A stretch of DNA of 64,000 nt from the NCBI GenBank assembly GCA_030068075.1, contig CM057833.1, positions 43,977,587 to 44,041,586 of the forward strand. Reading direction: 5' to 3'. A model generated the notes under the pieces. The model saw only the letters and a list, made by a program, of their open reading frames with translations, was not told the origin of the DNA and did not search any database. Positions 21,211-31,085 of the stretch are shown here, one piece after another. Position 1 is the first letter of the stretch. Every line of letters begins with the position of its first letter. Both the position numbers and the translations under genes were made by a program. This stretch comes from Paguma larvata. Taxonomy: Eukaryota > Chordata > Mammalia > Carnivora > Viverridae.

Positions 21211-21468
21211 AAATACGACCTCCTCGAGGAGGCCGCCAACCCCGCATGTAGAGTGACCCCTTCCCCCAGAACTGCTTTCTGTTAAGACATGTGTGTATTT
21301 TCTTTCATAGCTCCGATTATCACACATAAAATTATCTCATGTGTTTATATTTACTTGTTTGTTATCTGCCTTCTCAAATGAATGTAACTTCTCTATCATT
21401 CCCTGTGGAATCTCCAAAGGCAAGATCACTTCCAAACATTAAGTAGGTGCTCAGTGAACTTTTACAGA
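21211..21468 (+). repeat. L2 LINE 3' end, right part
   Basis: It runs through 'ttacttgtttgttatctgcc', 'tctcaaatgaatgtaact' and 'attaagtaggtgctcagtgaac' to the L2 terminus, where a GGAA tract begins. Confidence 0.8.
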
Positions 21469-21536
21469 AGGAATGATGGGAAGGAAGGAGAGAGGGAAGG
21501 AGGGAGGGAAGGAGGGAAGGAGGCAGGGAGGGAGTC
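21466..21536 (+). repeat. (GGAA)n/(GGGA)n purine tract
   Basis: An almost pure purine tract of ggaagga and gggagg units, broken by single pyrimidines. It sits at the L2 3' end, whose tail probably seeded it. Confidence 0.92.
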
Positions 21537-21689
21537 TCCAAGAGGCTTTAGAACTGGTGGATATGAGGAGATAAAGCAAAGAAGGAATCAAAGTTGATTT
21601 TAGAAAACTCCGTGAGGTCCACAGGGCAGGTTTTGCTACATGAAGAAAGCATAGGTCAGCCATGTTGTGACTATCTCAAAACAGCACGT
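21537..21689. other. Unassigned sequence
   Basis: Nothing is recognised in this short spacer. Confidence 0.4.
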
Positions 21690-21765
21690 CTGGTGAAGTT
21701 CAAATTCGAACCCAAATCTCCCTGATCCATTTTCCAGTTCCCTTTCTCCCAAACTGTGCAGCTTT
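21690..21765 (-). repeat. MIR-like fragment
   Basis: 'caaattcgaacccaaatctccctgatcc' and 'ccctttctcccaaact' resemble the antisense MIR 5' end. Confidence 0.45.
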
Positions 21766-22654
21766 TCTGCTTAAAACTTATCTACATGCAGTTTAAAGGA
21801 GCAACAATCTCCCTTACCCCCGTCAGCACAGATTCTCCAGAGGTGGAGACTAGCTATTTGAGAAACCGTAACTGAATCTCTTGGTTTGTTTGTCTTCACA
21901 ATGCTTCAATTAAACCACTTTAATGAGGCACAAGCAGCCAATACCAGTCTAATATAAAAGTCTCTCCATGCCTTTGTGCTACAGCCAGGTCTCTGGCTTC
22001 TCTCTCTCAATTATTACCTTAACCATGCCCTGGAGACTGAAGGAGCCCGTTTATTTTGACTGGGAGATTGTTAAACTGCAGGAGGCAAATCTGAGACACT
22101 GCCAGGCTGTGATTTCCATTGCTCCACATGGCCACGGGGTGCTGAGAATAGCCAAGGCCGCTCGCTTCCTGCTGGAGAAGGAAATGGCAGTTTCCTCAAC
22201 TCCTGGGACATTACTTCCTCTCTGGTGCCTAGCTCCGTGTTAACCCATTAGACAGCCTCTTCCCACCCCAAGCCCCCAGGGACCTGGCCCAAGCCTGTAG
22301 AAGACATCCTGTTTCCCCTAAGGAAGTAGCCCAACTTGAAGGGGCCTCTCGGGTATTGAGTGAGGGGTGGGTAGGTAGTGGGGCAGGAAGACAATGACCA
22401 GTAGTAATAATAGCGTTATCCAGTGTCAGCGAAGTACTAAGCCCCCACCCCACCCCCTTGTCCTGATACTCAGAGATCTAAGTAAACTTGACCTAAACTC
22501 TCACTGGCCTTTGATAGTCCAAAGTCATCAAATATAGAAAACTCAGTCCTTTTCTTGTTTGTACAGAAAATAAGCTCACACCACACATTCCAGGATTTTA
22601 GAAACACTGCAGTGGAATTTGAGTGGTCACAGGGCACCGACATACTTCTTGGCA
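21766..22654. other. Unassigned, repeat-poor sequence
   Basis: No repeat family or gene is recognised. A 91-codon open frame (21968-22243) has no domain I recognise. GATA-, ETS- and TCF-like words occur but are short enough to be chance. Confidence 0.4.
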
Positions 22655-22905
22655 AGTAGTCTCATGGAGACGGCTCTGGAGCCAAGCTTCCTGGGTTCAA
22701 ATCCTACTTCATACACCCTATCCCTTCTTAACTGTATGCTATTGGGCAGGTCAAGTTCTCTGGGCCTCAGTTTTTTCCTCTCTTTCCTTCTTTCTAGGGA
22801 AATAATGGTACCTACCTCATCAAGATTTAGTGAGATAAACCACTTAGAACAGATAAAGCATTTGGCACAATTCAGTACTCAATAAATGTTCATTATTGTT
22901 TTATT
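22655..22905 (+). repeat. MIR SINE, essentially full-length
   Basis: It runs from 'ggctctggagccaagcttcctgggttcaaatcc' through 'ttgggcaggtcaagttctctgggcctcagtttt' and 'ggtacctacctcatcaagattta' to 'agtactcaataaatgttcattatt'. One of the most complete MIRs here. Confidence 0.95.
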
Positions 22906-23095
22906 CTGCTTCCTCCTCCCCTTCAGAAGAAAAGGAAAAAAAAAAACCTTTCCTTGTCTCATAAAGAATAATGGTGCCCCTTCTCTGAAACCTTGGCATC
23001 AGCCAGAATCCATGCCCTTGAAAACTTTAGCTCCTATGGGAACCAGCCTTGTCAGGCATTCCTCTGAGTGCTCTCCCTGTAAGCCATTTGAGTGA
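22906..23095. other. Unassigned sequence
   Basis: Nothing is recognised apart from an A-run near 22935. Confidence 0.4.
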
Positions 23096-23489
23096 ATAAA
23101 AATGTCTCAATCTCATTATCATTTATTACCATTTAATAGCAACCACTTAGTAAATAATGTTTTATGGTATTATTCCACTTTTTAAATAAACTTCATATGT
23201 TAGGATAGTTTTAGATTTACAGGAAAATTACAAAGAGAGTACAGAATTGCCATCTATCTCACACTCGGATCCCCCAAGTATTAACATTGTACCATGAATG
23301 TGGTACATTTGTTACAATTAATGAGCCAAGGTTGATCTATCATATTAACTGATATGTCTGTATTTACTCAGACATCTTTGTAGTTTACCTAATGTCATTT
23401 TTAGGTTTCAGAACCCTATCAAGGATAACATACTATATTTAGTTGTCTTGCCTCCTAGGGTTGTCCTGGCTGTGGCAGTTTCAGAAGCT

Positions 23490-23541
23490 TTCCTTGTGTT
23501 TGATGACCTTGACAGTTCCTTGTGTTTGATGACCTTGACAG
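23490..23541 (+). repeat. Perfect 26-bp tandem duplication
   Basis: Units 23490-23515 and 23516-23541 are identical and head to tail. The unit contains 'tgatgaccttgacag'. It lies within an ancient repeat whose consensus has this segment once. Confidence 0.95.
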
Positions 23542-23606
23542 TTTTGAGGAGAACCCGTCAGGTATTTGACAGCCTGTCCCTCAGTTAGCCATTGTCTGAT
23601 GTTCTT

Positions 23607-23665
23607 CTTACAACTTGAGAGACTGGGTTTTGAGAAGGAACTTATAACTTGAGAGACTGGGTTTT
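23607..23665 (+). repeat. 34-bp-period tandem duplication
   Basis: The segments 23607-23631 and 23641-23665 match at 24 of 25 bases, both including 'aacttgagagactgggtttt'. Confidence 0.92.
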
Positions 23666-24011
23666 TGACTGCAGAAACCAAGTGCCATTTTGACCATATC
23701 ATATCACCATTTACCAATATAACTTATTGTTGATGCTGACCTTTAACACCTGGCTGAGGTAGTGTTTGCCAGATTTCTCCACTGTGAAGTTACTCTTTTT
23801 TTTCTCCCTTTCCATCCTATACTCTTTAGAAAAAAAATTGCTATATGCAGTCCACACTTGAGTGAGAAGCTGTGGGGAGGTGAACTCCTTGATGGCAGAG
23901 AATCTATATAAATTACTCAAAATTCTCCTATACGAGAAATTTGTATCTTCTCCTCCATTGATTTATTTATTCAATCATTTGTCTATTCCAGTATGGACTC
24001 CTGTCACAATC

Positions 24012-24254
24012 AAAATCTTCACTTATTTAGGGGCGCCTGGGTGGCTCAGTCGGTTGAGCGTCCGACTTCGGCTCAGGTCATGATCTCGCGGTCTGTGAGT
24101 TCAAGCCCCGCGTCGGGCTCTGGGCTGACAGCTCGGAGCCTGGAGCCTGCTTCAGATTCTCTGTCTCCCTCTCTCTCTGCCCTTCCCCCACTCATCCTTT
24201 GTCTCTCTCTGTCTCAAAAATAAATAAACATTAAAAAAAATCTTCACTTATTTA
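24012..24254 (+). mobile_element. Young-looking cat-type tRNA-Lys SINE, 18-bp TSD
   Basis: Body 24030-24236. It has an intact A-box-like 'tggctcagtcgg' and B-box-like 'gttcaagcccc', which mark the tRNA-derived RNA polymerase III promoter, then the central segment, CT-rich tract and tail. The perfect duplication (24012-24029 and 24237-24254) includes 'atcttcacttattta'. It looks the closest to consensus of all copies here. Confidence 0.97.
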
Positions 24255-24805
24255 TTCTGCTCTCCAAATTACTCCAGCTTTGATCACTGTGAGCTTTCAC
24301 TTGATTCCTACATCCCTTCAACATATTCCATCATTGGTTTGCTTTGTTTTGTTTTACTTTTGAACACTTCCTCACTTCTTGGTACTGTGAGACGCCCTAA
24401 GCTCATCTGATAAATTTCCTGCCCCAGTCTTAGATTCAGCCATGTCTCTAAGGAAAACTGATTCCTTTTATTGTAGAATGGTGGTAGCAACCAAAAACTG
24501 GGCACTGGATGTGCTCACTATGACTGGAGTGTCCTTGATTTTAGGCTCTTTCAGTTGACAGAGTGAGGAAATGCTTGTGTGTATGCTCACTGTAACCCAT
24601 GTATTTATACATATCTATAAATACTTATAAATGTAGCCATCCGTATCTGTATTAAGCTGAACACTGTATACACTAATGTCTTCAACTCTAATCCATTATT
24701 ACCACATGGGTCATTCTAACTTCCTCCTCTTGCTCAACTATGTACTCTCCCTCCAATAGGAAGAAAGCTGGCTCCTACCATCCATTTATTTAATTGTTCA
24801 GTTCC
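24255..24805 (-). repeat. Ancient L1M-like repeat, right part
   Basis: Sequence continues from the interrupted repeat, with 'attactccagctttgatcactg', 'gaaaactgattccttttattg' and 'aatggtggtagcaaccaaaaactgggcactgg'. The family name and strand are tentative. Confidence 0.5.
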
Positions 24806-24811
24806 AGTATA

Positions 24812-25377
24812 CAGATGACCCTTCAACAATATGGGTGAGGGACACCAACCTCCATGCAGTCCAAAATCCCCATATAACTTCTGATTCTCCTAAAACTTAA
24901 CTACTAATAGTCTACTGTGGACTGGATACCTTACTGGTAACATACACAGTCGACTAACACATAATTTATATGTTATATGTATTATATACTCTATTCTTCC
25001 AATTAGGTAAGCTAGAGAAAAGAAAATGTTATTATGAAAAATCATAAAGAAGCGCCTGGGTGGCTCAGTTGGTTAAGCGTCTGACTTGAGCTCAGGTCAT
25101 GATCTCACAGTCCATGAGTTCAAGACCCGCATCAGGTTCTGTGCTGACAGCTCAGAGCCTGGAGCCTGTTTCCGATTCTGTGTCTCCCTCTCTCTCTGCT
25201 CCTCCCCAGCTCACACTCTGTCTTTCTCTCTCTCTCAAAAATAAATAAACATTAAAAAATTGTTTAAGAAAAAAAATCATAAAAATGAGAAAATACATGT
25301 ACAGTACCGTATTGTAAAAAAATCTGCATGTAAATGTACCCACGAATTTCAAACCCATGTTGTTTAAGGGTCAAGTG
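24812..25377 (-). mobile_element. Tigger2/MER8-type DNA transposon, split by a SINE
   Basis: A complete element with inverted ends: left 'cagatgacccttcaacaata', right the complement of 'cacttgacccttaaacaaca'. TA lies on both sides (24810-24811 and 25378-25379), the mariner-type duplication. Internal 'cttaactactaatagtctactgt' and 'agagaaaagaaaatgttatt' fit MER8 in antisense. A SINE sits at 25051-25271. It encodes no transposase. Confidence 0.88.
25037..25285 (+). mobile_element. Cat-type tRNA-Lys SINE within the Tigger element
   Basis: Full-length body about 25051-25271 with head, central segment and CT-rich tract. Copies of 'aaaaatcataaa' lie on both sides. The insertion postdates the transposon. 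Confidence 0.93.
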
Positions 25378-25379
25378 TA

Positions 25380-26743
25380 CTTGTATGGCAGTATCAGAAT
25401 TGTTGACCCACATTCCCTGGGAACCAAGTTTTTAACTGAAGTGCAGTGCTTATACACAGTTCCTTCTGCCTTTAGTTTTACAAACTCCACCCATTTCCAA
25501 GGTTACTTCTTCCTCCACTCCCTTCTCTAAAGTTGTGTCATACATGTGCCATACCATTAAATTGTTCTGTCACATTCTCATCCCATCCCAGATCCCTTGA
25601 CGTCTCAATGATTTTCCCTTAATGTGCATATGTTAAGGTTCACTCTGTGCTAAAAGTTCTATGTGTTTTGATAAGTGCATAACATCAGGTATCCACAGTT
25701 ATGGTAGCATACCCTTAAAAAACCATTAAGCTTCACCTATTTAACTCCCCCACCCCAACTCCATATATTTTTTTTAATGTGGGGCTCAAACTCATGACCC
25801 CAAGATCAAGACGTGACCTGGTATCAAGAGTCGGACACTTAACCAACTGAGCTACCCAGGTATCCCCTCTATAGATGTTTTTAGTCCTACTTTAGTTTCA
25901 CCTTTTCTAGAAGAGCATACAACTGGAATCACAGAGCACGCAGCCTTGGTAGACTGACTTCCTTCACTTAGCATTTAAGAGCCATCCGTATCTTTTCAAG
26001 GCTTAATAGCTCCTTTTTTCCTCTTACTGTGGAATAATATCTCATCGCACATACAGACCACAGTTTATCCATCCGTTGAGGAACACCTTGGGTGTGTGGG
26101 AGGGGGGATCCAGTTTCTGGCAATTATGAATACTAGCATGCAGGCTTTCGTTTGCAGACTGAGTTTCCACATTAGTTGGAAAATACCTAGAAGTGCAGTT
26201 GCTAGATCATATGGTAAGAGACTGCAAGACTGTCTTCTAAAGTGGTCGAGCCATTCTGCATCCCCATCAGCAGTAAAGGAGAGCTTCTGTTGCTATATTG
26301 TCCTCAGCAGTATCTGGTGCAGTCGGTGTTTTAAATTTGGGCCATTTTTACAGGTATGTAGTGATACCTCATCACTGTTTTAACTGGAACGTTCCTAATG
26401 ACAAATGATGTTGATCATCTTTTCGTGTGTTATTTACCTTCTCTGATGAGGTGTCTGTTCAGATCTTTTGTCTATTTAGATCTTTTTCATATTATTGAGT
26501 TTTAAGTGCTAGATTTTGAATGGAAGTCCTTTACCAGACATGTGTTTTGCAAATATTTCCTCTCGTTCTGTGGCTCATCTTTCGCCCATCTTAATGATGT
26601 CTTTCCCAGAGAAGATTTTCATTTTTTTAGAAGTTTTTAATTTGAATAAAGTCCAAGTTGCCTGCTTTCCTTTTCCCACGCCCGCCTTTGGGGTTATATC
26701 TAGAAACTCATTGCCAAGCCTTGAATGATTTTAAATGTTTTCT
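25380..26743 (-). mobile_element. L1M LINE, antisense 3' half with ORF2 remnant
   Basis: It reads as the complement of an ancient L1 3' end. Recognisable are 'aagtgcagttgctagatcatatggtaag', 'gcaagactgtcttctaaagtgg', 'aatgatgttgatcatcttttcgtg', 'atgaggtgtctgttcagatcttttg' and 'cctttaccagacatgtgttttgcaaatatt'. The reverse-transcriptase frame is decayed and not open. An old SINE interrupts it near 25767-25867. The first few hundred bases are assigned less surely. Confidence 0.8.
25767..25867 (-). mobile_element. Older carnivore SINE, shortened
   Basis: A T-run, then 'aatgtggggctcaaactcatgaccccaagatcaagacgtgacc', ending in a 'gagctacccaggtatcccc' head. It lacks the central cat-type segment and sits inside the antisense L1M. 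Confidence 0.85.
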
Positions 26744-26961
26744 TTTTTTTTTTTTTTTAATGCTTATTTATTTTTGAGAGAGAGAGAGACAGAGCAAAGA
26801 GAGAGAGGCAGACACAGAATCCAAAGCAGGCTCCAGGCTCTGAGCTGTCAATACAGAGCCTGACGCAGGGCTCGAACCCATGAACTGTGAGATCATGACC
26901 TGAGCCCAAGTCAGATGCTTAACTGACTAAGCCACCCAAGTGCCCTTAAATACGTTTTCTT
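26731..26961 (-). mobile_element. Cat-type tRNA-Lys SINE
   Basis: Antisense full-length body about 26745-26945 with a long T-run, AG-rich tract, 'ctccaggctctgagctgtca' and a head ending 'gccacccaagtgccc'. An imperfect duplication, ttaaatgttttctt and ttaaatacgttttctt, flanks it. Confidence 0.93.
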
Positions 26962-27035
26962 ATGTAATCATGACACCACTGCTCTGAGGCAAGGGGTGTT
27001 ACACCCATTTTGCAGAGAGAATGGCTGCCTGCCAT
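26962..27035 (-). repeat. MIR fragment
   Basis: 'gtaatcatgacaccactgctctgagg' and 'gttacacccattttgcagagaga' match the antisense MIR middle. Confidence 0.55.
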
Positions 27036-27205
27036 GTTTTTCTCTGAAGTATCTTTAAACAGGCAAAAAAGAGAACAGGTAAGAACTAAAAAAGAACGGG
27101 TAGATAGAAGCAGGCCAAGACAAATACTACATATTTTCAAAGTTCCCTATTCAGCCTTAAAATCTGAGCGTGTTGACTATGTCCACCACCTGGCTCAGTT
27201 TGTGC

Positions 27206-27388
27206 TTTTTTTCCAGTTTCAGAGCGAGCACACATGCAGCAGTAGGGGAAGGAGAGGGGAAGAGAGACAGAGAGAGAATCTTAAGCAGATTCCACGCTCA
27301 GCATCAAGGCCAACGTGAGGCTCCTTTCCACGACCTAAACTCAAGTCAAGAGTCAGACGCTCAAGGGAATGAGCCACCCGGGTGCCCC
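27206..27388 (-). mobile_element. Older carnivore SINE
   Basis: An antisense copy with 'agcgagcacacatgcagcag', a long AG-rich tract, 'ttaagcagattccacgctcagc', and a head ending 'gagccacccgggtgcccc'. This is the older, carnivore-wide form. It is diverged and has no clear TSD. Confidence 0.88.
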
Positions 27389-27408
27389 ACAGCTGAGGTG
27401 TTTTTCGC

Positions 27409-27586
27409 TTTTTTTAAATGTTTATGTATTTTAGAGAGAGGGAGAGAGAGCAGGGGAGTGGCAGAGAGAAGGAGACAGAGAATCCCAAGCAGGCCCCACC
27501 CTGTCAGTGCAGAGCCCGCTGCGGTGCCTCAAAGTCACTGATGGTGATATCATGACCTGAGTTGAAATCAAGAGTCAGAAGCTTAT
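27409..27586 (-). mobile_element. tRNA-Lys SINE lacking its head end
   Basis: Antisense tail, AG-rich tract and central part, ending at 'caagagtcagaagctta'. The tRNA-head terminus is missing. It follows the previous SINE in the same orientation only about 20 bases away. Confidence 0.85.
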
Positions 27587-27619
27587 GAGTTTAATATAAA
27601 TATTATATTACTGTTGCTG

Positions 27620-27656
27620 GAACACACACATACACACATGCACACACACACACCAC
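27620..27656 (+). repeat. (CA)n microsatellite
   Basis: An interrupted acacac tract with single-base variants. Confidence 0.92.
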
Positions 27657-27784
27657 CAACATTGTGATAAAACAGATCCCTCATTAGGAAATTGCATATT
27701 TACTGAGTGGGTGACTTTGCATCCCCCAGCACAATGCCATGCTCTTTCCAAGAATATTCGCACCTCAGTTTGGAAAAGGAACCG

Positions 27785-27895
27785 GGCTGAAGGAAGGAGC
27801 AATGTTAAGGAACCTGTCCGGTGTCATGCAGCTAGCAAGCGACAGATTCAGGATTTGATTCCTGGAGGAGTAGACTCCCAAAGCAGTGCTCTTGG
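27785..27895 (-). repeat. MIR fragment
   Basis: 'gttaaggaacctgtccggtgtcatgcagctagcaag' and 'cagattcaggatttgattcc' match the antisense MIR core. Confidence 0.75.
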
Positions 27896-27899
27896 GGAC

Positions 27900-28169
27900 C
27901 TGCAAGATACAGCAGGGGTGCCAGGGTCCTTGGCCAGAGACAGCCTGGCTCAGGGAGCCTGAAGTCACCCCCCACTGCCAGGAGGCACCCCTCCCCCGCT
28001 GCCGCTGACCTGGCCTTCCCCTGGCTTCGCAGCCTCTGGAACCCTACACCATGTAATTTAGGCTTCCCTCCCTCTTTAAAGCATAAACTCGAGAAAGGGG
28101 AAGAGCAGCAACCCCGGGAGTGCCTATCGCTGAAGCGTGTGAATGTGGGGGGAGAACCAGCCTGAAGGG
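27900..28169. other. Unassigned GC-rich sequence
   Basis: No gene recognised. A short phrase at 28072-28110 weakly recalls the L2 3' end. Confidence 0.35.
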
Positions 28170-28310
28170 ATGATAAAGAACCTGAAAAAAATTACCGATA
28201 ATAAAAAACTTTCTATGTCAAAACAATTTTTGCTGAAACAACAATGCACATAATAAAACGTATTGAGGAAACTTATAATTACGCCAAATTAAACTGTGTA
28301 GAAGCGTCTC
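28170..28310. other. Repeat-free AT-rich block, candidate regulatory element
   Basis: An AT-rich block between GC-richer flanks, belonging to no repeat family I recognise. It holds 'ccgataataaaaa', 'ataataaaacg' and 'cttataattacg', which resemble GATA, CDX and homeodomain core sites. No conservation data are available, so function is inference only. Confidence 0.25.
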
Positions 28311-29420
28311 TCTGGCCGTGAGAACCATTTATTTCTTGGTGCAGTTGCATTCAGCGGCTGGGGCTGGGGTAGCCACAGCTCTGAAAGAGGCAGCTTCATG
28401 AGAGAAAGAGGTCATTCTCTCAGAGGAATGGCCTTTGCCCTCCAGAGCTAGGATCTGACTGGCTCCTCTGGAAGGAGTGGGGGCCGCAGGCATCTCTCTG
28501 TGACAGCGGGGCTTTCAGAGCCCAGCGCCAGGCACAGGAGCCTCTTTGCTCCCCACCCACCCCATCTGGATTTCATGCATTCAGCGAGCATTCCTGTGTC
28601 CAAGCGGGGACCCCCAACTCCTCCTCCTCCTCCTCCTCAGGCTTGGTGGCCCCTTTTCCCGCCTGCCGTCCTGGAGTCCAAGGCCTGGTTTTGTCCCTGC
28701 TGCAGCAGTGGCTACCCCTGCTCTCTTGCCTGACCTCTCTGGGCCACTTTCTTCTCCTCTGCAAAACAGGGGTCAGAGGACTCTAGGTGGGGTTGGACGG
28801 GGCTGCCTCCGCCCTCGGGGGTTTGACAGACGCTGCTATTCCAGCAGAAAAACTGACATCGAGACTGGCCTTGCAAGCTTGCTGCAAAAACTGCAGGTCC
28901 TTCTGGTAGCAAACGCCTCCTCCCCGATGTATGTAAAACATTTGCACGGTGTGCTAAGCCAGTCAGTGTTAAAACTTTCCTTCCCTTTTCTTGCACCGGC
29001 TTCAAGGTGCCCCCACCCACTTTGCATGCCTCACTGCCTCAGATAAGGCAGCTCCGCCCCCTGCCCCCGCTTATGCTCAGAACCCCAGTGCATCTTCAGG
29101 GAGAGCTTGGGGGTGACCGCTGCCATTCACATTTCAAAGACTGCAAAACGGGGGCTCCGAGCCCCAGCCAGATCGGCGTGACTAAAGGACGGAGCTGGGG
29201 CAGGGGGTTTGGAGGATTAACCAGCTCTCCCGCTGAGAGGCCGGGCAACCTGTGTTACTAAATCCTCCTACCGGATTAAGCCTGAGCCCACAGATCACCC
29301 GCAGCCTTGAACAGATGTGACACAATGGGACACTTTCTGGGCCTTGGTCCAACCAAGGGGCTAAAAGTAGACGGCGCATGGGCACATGGCACTTGTCACT
29401 CTCTCCCTTGTGTTATTTGT
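28311..29420. other. Longest repeat-poor GC-rich stretch, no gene shown
   Basis: About 1.1 kb with no recognised interspersed repeat. It contains the longest open frame of the window (28546-29046, plus, 166 codons). That frame spans a CTC triplet run and has an overlapping minus-strand frame. It resembles no protein family I know and has no clear splice-bounded exon. It is judged non-coding or undetermined. Confidence 0.4.
28616..28640 (+). repeat. (CTC)n short microsatellite
   Basis: About seven near-perfect ctc units. Confidence 0.85.
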
Positions 29421-29421
29421 A

Positions 29422-29612
29422 GAGGCAGCAGGGTGTCTTAAAAAGAACATGAGCCAAAAGACCTGCGTTTGCTCCCAGCCCTGCCACATGCCAGCTGGGT
29501 GACCTTTGGTGAGTTACTTTACTTCTCTGGGCCTCAGTTCCCTCAAGAGTTCACTGCATGGATCTCACAGATGCATGCAGGATTCTGAGAAATTACTGCA
29601 AACTCATTTCCT
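29422..29612 (+). repeat. MIR SINE
   Basis: 'cctgcgtttgctcccagccctgccacatgccagctgggtgacc', then 'gagttactttacttctctgggcctcagttccctc', is plus-strand MIR. Confidence 0.92.
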
Positions 29613-29934
29613 CGAAGCGCGCGTGCATGAAACATGAATGGGACTTCCCCTGGGCTCAGGTGTCCTCTCCCATCTGTGGCTTCCCGCCCTCTTCCTCCTT
29701 CCCGGGTCTGCGCTTCCTGGCACCTTGCCCATGCTCCATCTTTACCCTCCGTCTTTCGAGTTTCTCTCCTTTTAAGGCGGGCCTTACAGAAATAGGGGCT
29801 CCGTAGTATTTATCTTTGCTCTCACTTGCCCGGCCACCCGTGGGTTCCTAGAAACATGTATCAAACTCAAAACGCTTTGTAGTTGGTGCCCCCTCGGGGA
29901 TCATGAACCGGCATGTCTATCAGTACCTCCCATC
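29613..29934. other. Unassigned sequence
   Basis: No gene recognised. A pyrimidine-rich 29680-29760 segment is not assigned to a family. Confidence 0.35.
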
Positions 29935-30050
29935 TCCCCTTCTAGACTGTAGCTACTCCAGAGGCAGTGGCCAGGACTGATTCACCCGTCCATCCACCAT
30001 GGCACTACGCTAGAACACAGTGGGTGTTCAGTGAGTACGTGCGGAAAACG
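29935..30050 (+). repeat. L2 LINE 3' end
   Basis: 'cttctagactgtagctactccagaggcagtggccagg' and 'ctagaacacagtgggtgttcagtgag' parallel the L2 terminus. Confidence 0.7.
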
Positions 30051-30650
30051 AGAAGAAAGGTGGAAGGGTAAAGAAAGCAACAGAACCCCTCTTCCCAAGA
30101 GCAGCTCACTCAGCCAACGGTCACGCCCACACAGCCGCCAGGCAGCCCACACTCTCACTCCTCCCGCTGCGCGCCAGATCCACGCGTTTTCTTAGTCCCC
30201 CTGGTCAAAACCTCTCCGAATTCAAAAAGCCTGGCTTTGGTCTTTCTTACCAGCAGCACTTTCCTGCATGATGTTGAACTCAACCTGTCACCCAAAGGTT
30301 ACAGTCACTACAGAGTTGTCAGGGTTATGAGACAAGTCGTCCCTGGCCCCATGGAGCAGGAAGGTCCCTGTATAATCTTTCCCTAAAGATGGGTGGGGAG
30401 GACCCACCTTCCAGTCACTGGCCCCACTGCTGATTCCAACTTCTCCATCTTTGCCGGCGCGGTCTGACATGGTCTGAATCTGGTCTGAAATGTCTTTGGC
30501 CAGTCCCCAAGCCACAACCTCACGTGAGACCCCCACAGCCACCACCCTTGCTGCAGACGATTTGCCTACGTGACTCACACTTCTCCGGAATGCAACCCAG
30601 GTGTCACCTCAGCTGCAGAGGCCATCTGCACAGCAGGCACGCAGGACAGC
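30051..30650. other. Unassigned sequence, no gene recognised
   Basis: Nothing is recognised. A 96-codon open frame on the minus strand (30288-30578) is unsupported. Confidence 0.4.
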
Positions 30651-30654
30651 TGTC

Positions 30655-30860
30655 AGGGGCCCAGGCGTTTGATTTCAAGCCGTAGCACTAATACACTGTG
30701 TGACTTTGGGAAAGTCACCTCCCAGGTCTGAGACTCAGTTGGCTCATCTGTAAAATGGGAATGATAACGGCTTCTTCAGAGAGTTGTTATGAGACACAGT
30801 AAACGTAAAGAATTTAGCACAGACGTAGGCATAGGGAAAGCTCCCAGTGAATGGCAGCTG
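30655..30860 (+). repeat. MIR SINE
   Basis: 'actgtgtgactttgggaaagtcacc', 'gagactcagttggctcatctgtaaaatggg' and 'gagagttgttatgagacac' give a well-preserved MIR. Confidence 0.93.
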
Positions 30861-30954
30861 AGGGTGCACACGAAGCATTCCTAGATTCCCGACTGGATTA
30901 GATGCCCCTCCCCTAGACTCCAACAGCACCCTGTAGCTGCCATTCGTCTGAGAG

Positions 30955-31085
30955 TTTTAATATCTGCTCATTATTTGTGGCCTAACTAGACAGTAAGCAA
31001 CTCACAGGCAGAAACTCTCTCTGTCTTGTAACCCCAGGAGCCAAGAGCAGGTCTGTTCATTGCGAGTGAATGAACGGGTGGAACG
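30955..31085 (+). repeat. L2 LINE 3' end
   Basis: 'ctagacagtaagcaactcacaggcagaaactctctctgtcttg', then 'accccaggagcc', matches the L2 terminus. Confidence 0.75.

Larger units (their letters stand above)
23100..24015 (-). repeat. Ancient L1M-like interspersed repeat, left part
   Basis: Contains 'ttttagatttacaggaaaattacaaagagagtacagaattgcc', 'tatatttagttgtcttgcctcc', 'gatgaccttgacagttttgagg' and 'gccagatttctccactgtgaagttac', a well-known long repeat of mammalian genomes that I attribute tentatively to the L1M group. The strand is a tentative call. A SINE interrupts it at 24012-24254, and two small tandem duplications lie within it. Confidence 0.6.

Noticed and set aside
25380..26743. Possible intact LINE-1 ORF2
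   Set aside because: Antisense L1M sequence is recognisable, but the frame is decayed by many substitutions and indels. No long open frame remains.
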